A stretch of DNA of 64,000 nucleotides. It comes from Phycisphaerae bacterium (GTDB lineage Bacteria > Planctomycetota > Phycisphaerae > Phycisphaerales > UBA1924). A program made the translations under genes and the position numbers. The stretch is from contig JAUHYE010000003.1 of NCBI GenBank assembly GCA_030426395.1, positions 21,005 to 85,004 on the forward strand, given 5' to 3'. Below the pieces are notes generated by a model that was given only the letters and a program-made list of their open reading frames with translations, ran no database searches and was not told where the DNA came from. Below, piece after piece: positions 28,719-38,476 of the stretch (position 1 is the first letter of the stretch; the number at the start of each line of letters is the position of its first letter).

Positions 28719-29650
28719 TGACAACCCTGCCCGACCAACCCGACTCCTACCTCGTCGGCGTCGACGTCGGCGCGACGGGATTGCGCGCGGGTGTGATTGA
28801 TGGGGCGGGGCATGTCATCGCACGTGTCAAGCACGCAACACCAAAGGATCCCGATGAGGCGGTGAGAGTCATCGCCACCGCCGTCGCGTGCGCGTGCGAA
28901 GAGGCCGGCATCGCACTGCCGCCAGCCGTCGGCCTGGGCGTGCCCGGCCCGGTCGTGGGCAACACCATCACCGCCTCGGTCAACCTCGGCTGGCGTGACG
29001 TGCCGCTGGGCGACATGGTGCGCGAGCATCTTGGCGTGCCGGCGGTGCTGATCAACGACGTCAACGCGGCCGCGCTGGCCGAACAACGCCTGGGTGCCGC
29101 ACGGGGCGAGTCGGACATGATCGCGCTGTGGATCGGCACCGGCGTGGGCGGTGGGGCGGTCTTGGGCGGCGAGGTCTACCTGGGTATCGACGGCGTCGCG
29201 GTCGAGGCGGGTCACATCATCATCAACGCCGATGGGCCGGCCGAAGCGCGAACGGTCGAGCAATGCTGCTCGCGGCGGGCGATTGTCGAGGCGGTGCGAA
29301 GGGGCATGGCCGAGGGCCTGGCAAGCTCCGTGAAGGAAGCCACGCCGCAGGCCATCGCCGACGCGTACCGGCAGGGCGACGACTTGTGCGTGACCGTCGC
29401 GGACAACGCGCTTCGGATGGTGGGCTCGGCCGCGGCCAGTTGCTGCGCCATGCTCGGGCCCAGCGTGGTGGTGGTGGGGGGAGCGCTGGTCGAGGCCATC
29501 GGGCCGGCGGTCGCCGAGGTGGTGGGCCGGGCCGCCAATGCCGACGCCTTCCCGCCCGGCCGGTCGCTGTCGGTCCGCCAGGCGGTGTTCGGCGACGACG
29601 CGGGGCTCATCGGCGCGGCCCTGCACACCGCCCGTACAATGGGCCGATGA
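28718..29650 (+). CDS. ROK family sugar kinase
   Basis: VGVDVGATGLRAGVID, GVPGPVVGNTI, NDVNAAALAEQRLG, EAGHIIINADGP. Confidence 0.88.
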   Translation: MTTLPDQPDSYLVGVDVGATGLRAGVIDGAGHVIARVKHATPKDPDEAVRVIATAVACACEEAGIALPPAVGLGVPGPVVGNTITASVNLGWRDVPLGDMVREHLGVPAVLINDVNAAALAEQRLGAARGESDMIALWIGTGVGGGAVLGGEVYLGIDGVAVEAGHIIINADGPAEARTVEQCCSRRAIVEAVRRGMAEGLASSVKEATPQAIADAYRQGDDLCVTVADNALRMVGSAAASCCAMLGPSVVVVGGALVEAIGPAVAEVVGRAANADAFPPGRSLSVRQAVFGDDAGLIGAALHTARTMGR

Positions 29651-30879
29651 CCACGAGCTCGACGACTTCCATGCCGCTTTCGCAGACACTCTCGCAACTG
29701 ATCAAGGCCGACACGCCCCGCCTGACCGAGCTGCGCCGCGAGTTCCACAAGAACCCCGAGCTGAGCAACAACGAGCACGCAACGGCCAAACGCATCGAGG
29801 CCGAGCTGCGCGAGCTGGGGCTCGAGATCAAGACCGGCCTGGCGACCAACGGCACCGGCATCATCGCCTATCTGCCCGCGACGGCGAGCACGACCGAGAC
29901 CATCGCGCTGCGGGCCGACATCGACGCCCTGCCTATCACCGAGAGCACCGGCAAGGCGTACGCGTCGACCAACCCCGGCGTGATGCACGCCTGCGGGCAC
30001 GACGGGCACACCGCCATTCTGCTCGGTGTCGCTCGCGCGCTCACGCAGCTCGACGAGCGGCCCAACAACGTGCTCTTCCTATTCCAGCCGGCCGAGGAGG
30101 ATGGTGGCGGGGCGGAGGTCATGTGCGAGCAGGGTGTGCTCAAGGGTGCCAATGGCGGCGGCCTGGGCGAGCCGGTGACGCGCATCTATGGCCTGCACGG
30201 CTGGCCGCGAATGGAGCTGGGCAAGATCGGCACGCGCCCGGGCCCCCTCATGGCCAGCACCGACGACTTTGACGTGCGCATCATCGGCCGCGGTGGGCAC
30301 GCGGCCATGCCGCACTTGGCCAAGGACCCGATCGTTGCGGCAAGCGCCGTGGTGATGGCGCTCCAGACGATCGCGTCGCGCAGCGTGAATCCCAACGATG
30401 CCGGCGTCATCACCGTTGGCCAATTCCAGGCCGGCACGGCCAACAACATCATTCCCGACAGCGCGCGCATCGTCGGCACCATCCGTGCACTCAACGACGA
30501 CACCCGTGCGCTGCTGACCGAGCGATTCCGCCAGGTCGTCTCGTCGACCGCCGCCGCCCACGGCTGCACGGCCGAGATTGAATGGCACCCTGGCTACCCC
30601 GTCACGGCGAACGACCCGGAGAGCACCGAGCACGTTCTCGAGATTGCGCGCAAGACTATCGGCGGCGACATGGTCGAACTCGTACCCGAGGCCAGCATGG
30701 GCGGCGAGGACTTCAGCTACTACGGCCATCACGTGCCGGCATGCTTCTTCCTGCTCGGGCTACTACCCGATGGGGCCGACGCGGACGCCGTGCCGCTGCT
30801 GCACCAGCCGGGCTTCGACTTCAACGAAGACGCCCTACCCATCGGCGTTCGGCTTATGTGCGCCCTCGCAACCGCCTGA
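29647..30879 (+). CDS. M20 family amidohydrolase/peptidase
   Basis: LRREFHKNPELSNNEHATAKRIEAEL, ALRADIDALPITE, MHACGHDGHTAILLGVA, PAEEDGGGAEVM, MGGEDFSYY. Confidence 0.93.
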   Translation: MTTSSTTSMPLSQTLSQLIKADTPRLTELRREFHKNPELSNNEHATAKRIEAELRELGLEIKTGLATNGTGIIAYLPATASTTETIALRADIDALPITESTGKAYASTNPGVMHACGHDGHTAILLGVARALTQLDERPNNVLFLFQPAEEDGGGAEVMCEQGVLKGANGGGLGEPVTRIYGLHGWPRMELGKIGTRPGPLMASTDDFDVRIIGRGGHAAMPHLAKDPIVAASAVVMALQTIASRSVNPNDAGVITVGQFQAGTANNIIPDSARIVGTIRALNDDTRALLTERFRQVVSSTAAAHGCTAEIEWHPGYPVTANDPESTEHVLEIARKTIGGDMVELVPEASMGGEDFSYYGHHVPACFFLLGLLPDGADADAVPLLHQPGFDFNEDALPIGVRLMCALATA

Positions 30880-30993
30880 GGCTCGCCCCGGTAACGCATC
30901 GGCCAGCATTGGCCTTATGTGCTCCCAGCGTTGGGGGACGCCGCGCGGCGGGGTATGCCGCGCACACGCACCATTGATCCGTAGGAGAGACCG

Positions 30994-31692
30994 ATGCTCG
31001 CCAAGCGCACCATGTTGTCCGCCCTGGGCCTGTCCATGTTTGCCGGCGTCGCCAACGCCCAGCTCGTCACCATCACGCCCGACGAGCCGCTGACCATCCT
31101 GTTCCGCACGCCCGCGGGCGCCACGCCGACGCCCGACATGTTCGTCGTGCTGTTCGGCATCACGCAGTCGGGCGGCACCGGCCTTCGCACCGCCGACATC
31201 TACGACGGCGACACGCACCTGGGCACGCACGCGACCGCACAGTTCGGCGGCGTCGTGGGCGGGCTGAGCCTCAGCCCGGGCATCTGCTTCCGCGAGCCGA
31301 CCTGCATCTGGGATTTCTTCGAGGCCGGTGATCTGGATATGAGCACGTTCATCGACGGCAGCGAAGAGGGCAAGATCGTCTGGCGCATCGAGAGCGGATT
31401 CCTTGAATTCGAATCGGCCAATCTGGCCATCGATTGGGGCCAGGGCTTCATGCCGTCCTGGTACCGCAACTCCAACCCTCGCCCCGAGGTCATCGACTTC
31501 TATGTTGGCGAGATCGTGGAATGTCGCGTCGACCTCGATGGCGACGGCAGCCTGACCATCTTCGACTTCCTCGCGTTCCAGAACGCCTTCGACGCGGGCG
31601 ACCTGTCTACCGCCGACTTCGACGGTGATGGCTCGCTGACGATCTTCGACTTCCTCGCATTCCAGAACGAGTTCGATGCCGGCTGCGAGTAA
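30994..31692 (+). CDS. Exported protein with GC-type dockerin-like C-terminus
   Basis: Signal MLAKRTMLSALGLSMFAGVANAQ; C-terminus CRVDLDGDGSLTIFDFLAFQNAFDAGDLSTADFDGDGSLTIFDFLAFQNEFDAGCE. Confidence 0.85.
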   Translation: MLAKRTMLSALGLSMFAGVANAQLVTITPDEPLTILFRTPAGATPTPDMFVVLFGITQSGGTGLRTADIYDGDTHLGTHATAQFGGVVGGLSLSPGICFREPTCIWDFFEAGDLDMSTFIDGSEEGKIVWRIESGFLEFESANLAIDWGQGFMPSWYRNSNPRPEVIDFYVGEIVECRVDLDGDGSLTIFDFLAFQNAFDAGDLSTADFDGDGSLTIFDFLAFQNEFDAGCE

Positions 31693-31720
31693 GCCAAAGA
31701 AGTTCTGACAGAACTCCACA

Positions 31721-31751
31721 CCGCCGGCAACACGCCGGCGGCGTTTTGTTT
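31721..31751 (+). terminator. Intrinsic terminator
   Basis: CCGCCGGC-AACAC-GCCGGCGG followed by CGTTTTGTTTG. Confidence 0.75.
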
Positions 31752-31773
31752 GTGCCCGCAGCTCAAAACCGTA

Positions 31774-34700
31774 CTACCGCCGCATCGTGCGACCGTTGCC
31801 ATTTCCACCACCGCCGTAGCCGTTGTTGCGGCGCTTGTCCTGCATGTCAACAGCCACGCCCTCGAACAGCCGGGCCGACTGCGGGCCCAGAACGCCCTCG
31901 ACACCCGCGATGAACGCCGGCTCGAGGCGTACGCGCGACGGGTTCGTCGACGGCACCGCAACCGGCTCGTGCTCGCCGATGCACACGACGACTTCGAGCG
32001 GCGAGGTTGGCCCGTCGATAGACGCGCCGTTCTGCTTCGATGCGTCGTGCCCGCGCGCCAATTCGTGCACGGTCTCGAGCGCCGCTGGCCCATTGCCGTT
32101 CAGGCGGCTGTCGCGGACGTATAACCGCAGCTTGCCGCCCTCGAGCGGCACGGCCTCGATGGGCGTCATCTGCTCGACGATGATCTGGGCGTCACCGCGC
32201 GAGCGATCGAGCCGACCCAGGATAAACTTGGGCGAGTCGTCCTCGAGCAGGTGGTGGTACTTCTGGTAGGCGTCGGTGAACAACACGGCGTCGGCGGTGC
32301 CCGTCGTATCCTCGACGGTCAGGATGCCCATCTTCTGCCCCGCGCTGCGTCCGCTGCGCGCGACGATCACGCGCGTGCTCTGCACCATGATGCCCGCGAT
32401 CACCCGGCGGCCCTGCTCCACTCCGGCCAACTGCCCGAGTTCGTGTGTCGCAAACGCGCGGATCCATGGCCCCCATTGCTCGAGTGGATGGCTCGAGACA
32501 TAAAACCCAAGCGTGTCCTTCTCATTACGGAGGGTTTCCTGCTCACCCCACGGCTCGACGTTGATGAGTGCGGGCGAGGGGATCTCTTCGGTCGCCGCGC
32601 CACCACCGAACAAGCCGCCCTGCCCCGCCGCACGGTCGGCCGCCGCACTTTGGCCCGCGCTCACGGCGCTCTCGATCGACGCGACCATCGCAGCCCGCTG
32701 CTCGCGGGAATGCACGTTGTCGAACGCGCCGGCCTTCACCAAGCTCTCGATCGTCGCCTTGTTCACGCTGCGCAGCGGGATGCGCTCGCAGAAGTCGAAC
32801 AGGTCCTTGAACGGCTCGGGCCCGTTCTCCCCCTTGCGCGCGGTGACGATGGCCTCGATCGCGCCCGCACCGGCACCCTTGATGGCCTTCATGCCGAAGC
32901 GGATGTGGCCGTGGGCGGCGTCGTGCGGTTCGTCTTGGGCGTACACCACCTCGAAATCCTGGCCCGACAGGTTGATGTCGGGCGGCGCGACGTCGATGCC
33001 AGTGCGCAGCACCTCGCCGGTCTTTGGATCGATGACGCGGGTGCGCTTGCAGTCCTCGAGGTACGGCAACCAGTCGGCGACCTTCTGGGCCTGGCTCTCG
33101 AAGCTCAAAAACGCCGCCATGTACGGAGCCGGGAAGTACGTCTTGAGGTACGCAGTCTGGTACGCCACGATCGCGTACCCGGTGCTGTGGCTCTTGTTGA
33201 AGCCGTAGCCGGCGAACTTGAGGATCAGCTCGAACAGCTCCTGCGCCTTGTCCGCGGTCAGGCCTTTCTTGCCAGCTCCCTCGACGAACTTGGGCCGCTC
33301 GGCCTCGATGATCTTCTCTTTCTTCTTGCTGATCGCCTTGATGAGCGAGTATGCCGCGCGCAGCGGGATACCGCCCAACTCGTGGACGATCTGCATTACC
33401 TGCTCCTGGTACACCATCACGCCGTACGTCTCGGCGGTGAAGCGATCGACGATCTCGTGTACCGTCGGCACCGGCGCCTGCCCATGCTTGCGCCGATTGT
33501 AATCGGGGATCAGGTCCATCGGCCCCGGGCGGAACAGCGCGTTGGCGGCGATAAGGTCTTCGAGGCGGTCGGGCTTCATCTCCATCAGCAAGCGACGCAT
33601 GCCGCCCGACTCGAACTGGAACACGCCCGTGGTGTCACCGCGCGAGAACATCTCGAAGACGGTGGGGTTGTCGTACGTCAGGCGGTCGAGGTCCAGCGGG
33701 TGCGGCCCGCCGTCGCCCTTCTCGCGACCGACGGCCCTGTAGATCGCCTCCTCGTCCATCGCGCCTGTGATGAGCGACCGCGCGCGCTCGATCACGCTCA
33801 GCGTGCGCAAGCCGAGGAAGTCCATCTTCAGCAGGCCCATCTTCTCGCAGGTGGGGCCGTCCCATTGCGTGATGGCCTCGTCCTCGCCGCCGCCGCTCTG
33901 CTTGTATAGCGGCACCAGCTCGTGCAGCGGCCGCGTCGCGACGATCACGCCCGCCGCGTGCACGCTGGCGTGGCGGGCCTGGCCTTCCATCACCTTCGCG
34001 TTGGCGATGAGCCGCTGGATGGTCTCCTTGTCGGCGTGCTGCTCGGGAGGCAGCTTGTCATTGATCTTCGCCAGCGCCGCGGGCTTGCCGGCGGCGATGT
34101 CGGCCCACTCGGGGTCCTCCGCCTCGGCCTTGTCCAGCGTCATCCCGAGTTGCTCGGGAATGGCCTTGGCCAGGCGATCGGCCGCGGGCAGGCTGATCGC
34201 CAGCACGCGCGCCACGTCGCGTACGGCAGCCCGCGCCTTGAGCGTCCCGAACGTGATGATCTGCGCCACGTGCCCGTACTTCTCGCGCACGTAGCGGATG
34301 ACGTCGCCGCGCCCGTCCTGGCACAGGTCGATATCGATATCGGGATACTCGCTGCGATCCGGATCGGTGAACCGCTCGAAGAGCAGCCCATACTTCACCG
34401 GGCAGGCGTTGGATAAACCCAGCACGTACCCCGCCATCGTGCCCACGCCCGAGCCACGGGCCAGAGCCGGGATGCCCTTGGCACGACCCCAGTTCACGAA
34501 GTCCCACACAATCAGGAAGTACGCGCTGATGCCCTTGTCGGCCAGGATCCGCAGCTCGCGGTTGAGACGGGCCCACTTGTCGAACGCATCCGCATCGGCC
34601 GCCTTCTCGCGCGCCGTGTCGGTGCCGTCGGCGCCCTCGGCGTGCTCGTGCTTGTGCGCGGTGATCTCGGGCCCGTAGCGCCACACCATGCCGCCCTCGG

Positions 34701-35847
34701 CCAGCAGCCGCAGCGCCCCATCGCACTGCACGTTCAGCTCGTCGTGGTCCAGCCCCGCATCGGCCGCGGGCTCGAGCGTGAACCGGGCGCAGTAGTCCTT
34801 ATACCACGCTGTCAGGAAGCCGCTGTACTTGGGGTCGTCGTGGCTCGGCAGCTCGTCGGGCGTGCGCACCACGACAACAGGTGCGTGATTCGCGCCAATG
34901 GGCAGCTCGACATCGCACCGAGCCGCGATGCGGAGCGTGTTGTCGCACGCCTCGACGCCATCCTCACCGTACTCGCCCTCGAACAGCTCGCGCATCTGTT
35001 CTGGCGTCTTCACGTACAGCTCGGGCGTGTAGCGCAGCCTCTCCTGGTCGTGCTTGTTCTTGCCCATCGAGATGCAGATGAGCGTGTCGTGCGCGTCGTG
35101 GTCCTCGGCCCTCAAGAAGTGCGAATCGTTGTCGCACACCAGCGGCACGCCGTGCTTCTTGGCCAGCTCGATCACGTGCGGATTGATCGACACCTGCTCG
35201 GGGATGTGGTGCTGCATTTCGCAGTAGAACCGCGGGCCCGTCCCCTCGTCGGCGAAAACCCGCTTGTGCCACTCGACGCTCTCTTCGGCCGCCTCCCAAG
35301 AGGTCTGGCTCTGGTTGCGCACATAGGCCAGCAGGTGGTCGCCCAGTTCGCTGCCCAGGTGGCCGTTGATGGCGATCAGCCCGCTGCTGTGCTGCTCGAG
35401 CAGATCCCGATCGATCCGAGGCTTGAAGTAGAACCCCGTCAGGTACGCCTGGCTGCAGAGCAACATGAGGTTGTTCCAGCCCGTGATGTTCTCGGCCAGC
35501 AGCACCAGGTGGTACCCACCGTCGCTCACGCCGGTGTAGGTACGGTCCTGCCTCGGTCGGCCGGGGGGGCAGACGTACGCCTCGACGCCCAGGATGGGCC
35601 GGATGCCCCGCTGGCGGCAGGCCTCGTAGAAGGCCACCGCGCCGAACATGTTGCCATGATCGGTCACGGCCACCGCGGGCGTGCCCAGGTCCTTGATGCG
35701 GTCGGTCAGCCGGTCAACGCGGTTGCCGCCGTCGAGCAGCGAATACTCGGTATGCAGGTGGAGATGGGCGAAGCCGGTGCCGAGCTGTCCCAGAAGAGCC
35801 TCGGCAAGCCCATTGCTCGTATTTTGTTTGGGATTCTCGCTGCCCAT
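31774..35847 (-). CDS. dnaE: DNA polymerase III subunit alpha
   Basis: 1357 aa; PHP domain FAHLHLHTEYSLLDGGNRV...VAVTDHGNMFGAVAFYEAC; polymerase core PDIDIDLCQDGRGDVIRYVREKYG, ARHASVHAAGVI, RPGPMDLIPDYNRRKHG, FNKSHSTGYA. Confidence 0.97.
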   Translation of the reverse strand: MGSENPKQNTSNGLAEALLGQLGTGFAHLHLHTEYSLLDGGNRVDRLTDRIKDLGTPAVAVTDHGNMFGAVAFYEACRQRGIRPILGVEAYVCPPGRPRQDRTYTGVSDGGYHLVLLAENITGWNNLMLLCSQAYLTGFYFKPRIDRDLLEQHSSGLIAINGHLGSELGDHLLAYVRNQSQTSWEAAEESVEWHKRVFADEGTGPRFYCEMQHHIPEQVSINPHVIELAKKHGVPLVCDNDSHFLRAEDHDAHDTLICISMGKNKHDQERLRYTPELYVKTPEQMRELFEGEYGEDGVEACDNTLRIAARCDVELPIGANHAPVVVVRTPDELPSHDDPKYSGFLTAWYKDYCARFTLEPAADAGLDHDELNVQCDGALRLLAEGGMVWRYGPEITAHKHEHAEGADGTDTAREKAADADAFDKWARLNRELRILADKGISAYFLIVWDFVNWGRAKGIPALARGSGVGTMAGYVLGLSNACPVKYGLLFERFTDPDRSEYPDIDIDLCQDGRGDVIRYVREKYGHVAQIITFGTLKARAAVRDVARVLAISLPAADRLAKAIPEQLGMTLDKAEAEDPEWADIAAGKPAALAKINDKLPPEQHADKETIQRLIANAKVMEGQARHASVHAAGVIVATRPLHELVPLYKQSGGGEDEAITQWDGPTCEKMGLLKMDFLGLRTLSVIERARSLITGAMDEEAIYRAVGREKGDGGPHPLDLDRLTYDNPTVFEMFSRGDTTGVFQFESGGMRRLLMEMKPDRLEDLIAANALFRPGPMDLIPDYNRRKHGQAPVPTVHEIVDRFTAETYGVMVYQEQVMQIVHELGGIPLRAAYSLIKAISKKKEKIIEAERPKFVEGAGKKGLTADKAQELFELILKFAGYGFNKSHSTGYAIVAYQTAYLKTYFPAPYMAAFLSFESQAQKVADWLPYLEDCKRTRVIDPKTGEVLRTGIDVAPPDINLSGQDFEVVYAQDEPHDAAHGHIRFGMKAIKGAGAGAIEAIVTARKGENGPEPFKDLFDFCERIPLRSVNKATIESLVKAGAFDNVHSREQRAAMVASIESAVSAGQSAAADRAAGQGGLFGGGAATEEIPSPALINVEPWGEQETLRNEKDTLGFYVSSHPLEQWGPWIRAFATHELGQLAGVEQGRRVIAGIMVQSTRVIVARSGRSAGQKMGILTVEDTTGTADAVLFTDAYQKYHHLLEDDSPKFILGRLDRSRGDAQIIVEQMTPIEAVPLEGGKLRLYVRDSRLNGNGPAALETVHELARGHDASKQNGASIDGPTSPLEVVVCIGEHEPVAVPSTNPSRVRLEPAFIAGVEGVLGPQSARLFEGVAVDMQDKRRNNGYGGGGNGNGRTMRR

Positions 35848-36251
35848 GTCCGACGATCCTCCGTGATCCGTGCGGTAGACCGGTCACGGTAGCACATGCA
35901 CCCTTCGCCCAGCTGGCGAATACGTTAAAGGACCCATTTAAGCCCGATAACTGCACGAGTTGTCGCTTACCGGCGATTCTACCATAAATCCCTGCGAATT
36001 CAGGGGATCCGAGTGGGCATTTCTTCGCGTACCCACTATTGTCAAGTAGAGAGGAAGGGATGCGCGACGGAGCCGCTCGGCCTGGTCGCGATTCAGTCAA
36101 CTCGAAGAAGCGATCGGCACCTGGAAGGATCTCCGGGGCGATATGCGTGCCTCCCTGCTTGTCGGGATGGCTACCGACCCTCGGGCGTGCGTGAGGCCCG
36201 AGGTGCCGCGATTTTTGCGTCAGAGGCTCGAAAGAGAGAACCAAGGGAGAA

Positions 36252-36965
36252 GTGAAGATGCGTTCTGTGATTGCAATGACTGCCGCGCTGGCCCTCGCCG
36301 GCGCCGCCGCCGCCGATTCGGTCGACCTGCAGTACACCGGCCCGGGCAACGGCCACTCGATCTCCGTCGTGGCCAACGGCACCTCCACCAGCGTGTTCGC
36401 CGGCCAGCTGACCTTCGCGGTCGTCAACGGCTCGGGCTCTACCGGCGTGCTGCTCAACGGCTCGCTGATGACCTACTGCATCGACGTGCTCGAGGGCGTC
36501 GGCCCCGGCCTGAACACCTACGACCTGGCCGCCCTGGAGGACGCCCCGGTCACCGCTGGCGGCATCGCCCCCGCCATGGGTGCCGAGAAGGCCGCCGCTA
36601 TCGCCCGCCTCTACACTGCTGCGGGCGGCGACCAGTTCGGCACCGACAACGACTTCGCGGCCGCCTTCCAGCTGGCCGTGTGGGAAGTGATCGCCGACTT
36701 CGGCACCACGGGCGCCACCCTGGACATCGCCGATGGCAACTTCGAGGTGACCGGCAGCCTCAACGCCGGCACCCAGTCGGTACTCGGTGGCCTGCTGGCC
36801 GCCGCCGCGGATGACAGCGTCGCCAAGTTCGGCGGTCTGGGCGCTCTGACGAACTCGGGCTTCCAGGACCAGCTCTACAGCGTGGTCGTGCCGCTTCCTG
36901 GTGCTGCAGGCCTCGCGGCCGTCGGCTTGGCCGGCGTGGCGTTCACCCGCCGCCGCCGCGCCTGA
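36252..36965 (+). CDS. Exported protein with VPLP-type (PEP-CTERM-like) C-terminal sorting signal; paralog 1 of 3
   Basis: Signal MRSVIAMTAALALAGAAAADS; MTYCIDVLEGV and AFQLAVWEV; C-terminus VPLPGAAGLAAVGLAGVAFTRRRRA. Confidence 0.85.
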   Translation: MKMRSVIAMTAALALAGAAAADSVDLQYTGPGNGHSISVVANGTSTSVFAGQLTFAVVNGSGSTGVLLNGSLMTYCIDVLEGVGPGLNTYDLAALEDAPVTAGGIAPAMGAEKAAAIARLYTAAGGDQFGTDNDFAAAFQLAVWEVIADFGTTGATLDIADGNFEVTGSLNAGTQSVLGGLLAAAADDSVAKFGGLGALTNSGFQDQLYSVVVPLPGAAGLAAVGLAGVAFTRRRRA

Positions 36966-36992
36966 TCTCGAAAGGCAATCCAACTCGTGAGC

Positions 36993-37018
36993 CATGCACC
37001 CCCAAACAGGGGGTGTTT
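36993..37018 (+). terminator. Intrinsic terminator
   Basis: CACCCCC-AAACA-GGGGGTG followed by TTTT. Confidence 0.75.
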
Positions 37019-37454
37019 TCGTTCCAGGTTCACAAAACATTCTCAGCTCAGTTCTTCATCTTGCGCTTAAATACACGCCGTGCGGATGCCGCAATATCAC
37101 ATCTTCACGCTCCACAAGCCCTCGCAAGCGGGGAGACAGAGTTCACTAGATTGCCAAAGCCACTCATAATGAATTATCCTTCAGTTTTTTTTCACATTTA
37201 CTTGTAACTCTCACTTGACAGGTTTCCGTACCTTGGTAGAACTAACCTGCGCGTATTCGTGACCAGTCTTCGGTGTCCACAAGTACGCTGCGTGTGATTC
37301 GAGTAGGTAGAGAAGGAACGAGTGGTCGGGGGGATCCGATCCATAAATTGAAAGCACCGATTTCCGATCGCCTGTAGCGATTCGGGAGCTTTGCAATCAT
37401 ACCGAAATCGCTCCGGGAGCGACGGGGTATCTGATTGCCACAGGAGGAATTACG

Positions 37455-38159
37455 ATGAAGAAGAGCATCTGTGCGCTCGCGATTCTCGCGGGTGCGGCGT
37501 CAACGGCGCTGGCCGACAGCGTCAAGCTCGATTACAAGGGCCAGAATGGCAAAACCGTGAACGTATCCGGGCGTGGCAATGTCAATGCTGGCTACATGGA
37601 TTTCGAGGTGAAGGTCGGGGGCACCAGCACGCAGTTTACTGCCGGCGATCACATCCGCACATTCTGCATCGACCTCACCAGGACGTTGATCGATCCCGAC
37701 TTGTACGAGATCAAGAGCCTGGGTGGCGTTGTGCCGACAATTTCCATCGAAGAGCAAGCCGCGCTCGCCAACATGTTTGCCCATGCGGTCGCCAATGGGT
37801 ATGACTTCACCAATAACGAGACCGGATCCACGTTCCAGTTGGCGATCTGGGAGGTCTTGACAGACTTGGATCTGACTGCCGGTAACGGTGGCAAGGACAG
37901 CTTGGATGTCAAGGCCGACGCTTTCAAACTTGGCTCGAGCGGGTTCCAAGGCACTTCCACGATGCTGGATGACTTGTTCGAGGCGGCTATCAACGGCTCA
38001 GCGAACCCCAACATCATCTTGCACGGCCTCGACGCAGTATCCGGCGCTCAGGGCCAGGACCAGATGTACTTCACCGTCATCCCCCTGCCCACCAGCGCCG
38101 GCCTCGCCGCCGTTGGCCTCCTTGGCGTCGCCACCATCCGGCGCCGCCGCATGGCCTGA
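37455..38159 (+). CDS. Exported protein with VPLP-type C-terminal sorting signal; paralog 2 of 3
   Basis: Signal MKKSICALAILAGAASTALADS; RTFCIDLTRTL and TFQLAIWEV; C-terminus IPLPTSAGLAAVGLLGVATIRRRRMA. Confidence 0.85.
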   Translation: MKKSICALAILAGAASTALADSVKLDYKGQNGKTVNVSGRGNVNAGYMDFEVKVGGTSTQFTAGDHIRTFCIDLTRTLIDPDLYEIKSLGGVVPTISIEEQAALANMFAHAVANGYDFTNNETGSTFQLAIWEVLTDLDLTAGNGGKDSLDVKADAFKLGSSGFQGTSTMLDDLFEAAINGSANPNIILHGLDAVSGAQGQDQMYFTVIPLPTSAGLAAVGLLGVATIRRRRMA

Positions 38160-38219
38160 ATTGCCTCGGTACGCACGAAGGCAATCAGACCAATAACTCA
38201 GTCCCTTATTCTCTCTTTC

Positions 38220-38243
38220 GGGCCGCCGCGTGGCGGCCCTTTC
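38220..38243 (+). terminator. Intrinsic terminator-like hairpin
   Basis: GGGCCGCC-GCGT-GGCGGCCC followed by TTTC. Confidence 0.6.
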
Positions 38244-38476
38244 GATGCGCGGCTCCAGCGTTGGCCCATAACCGCCCAATCCTCATAACCCACTGTCATA
38301 ACACGCTTTAGAACTGGACATCGACACGAATCCGTGTATGCTGTCCCCGGCTTGGCGCCAACGGCCGGGGGGGAGGAGAGTCTTCCTGCCGGGGACCCAG
38401 CCAACGCCGCCCAGCCCGCCCTCAACCCGGGGGCGGCTGGGCGGAGGCAAACCAAAGACCAAGAGGGAGTGGGCCA

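Noticed and set aside
32251-33909. 552-aa plus-strand ORF
   Set aside because: Antisense to dnaE, which has unmistakable polymerase motifs.
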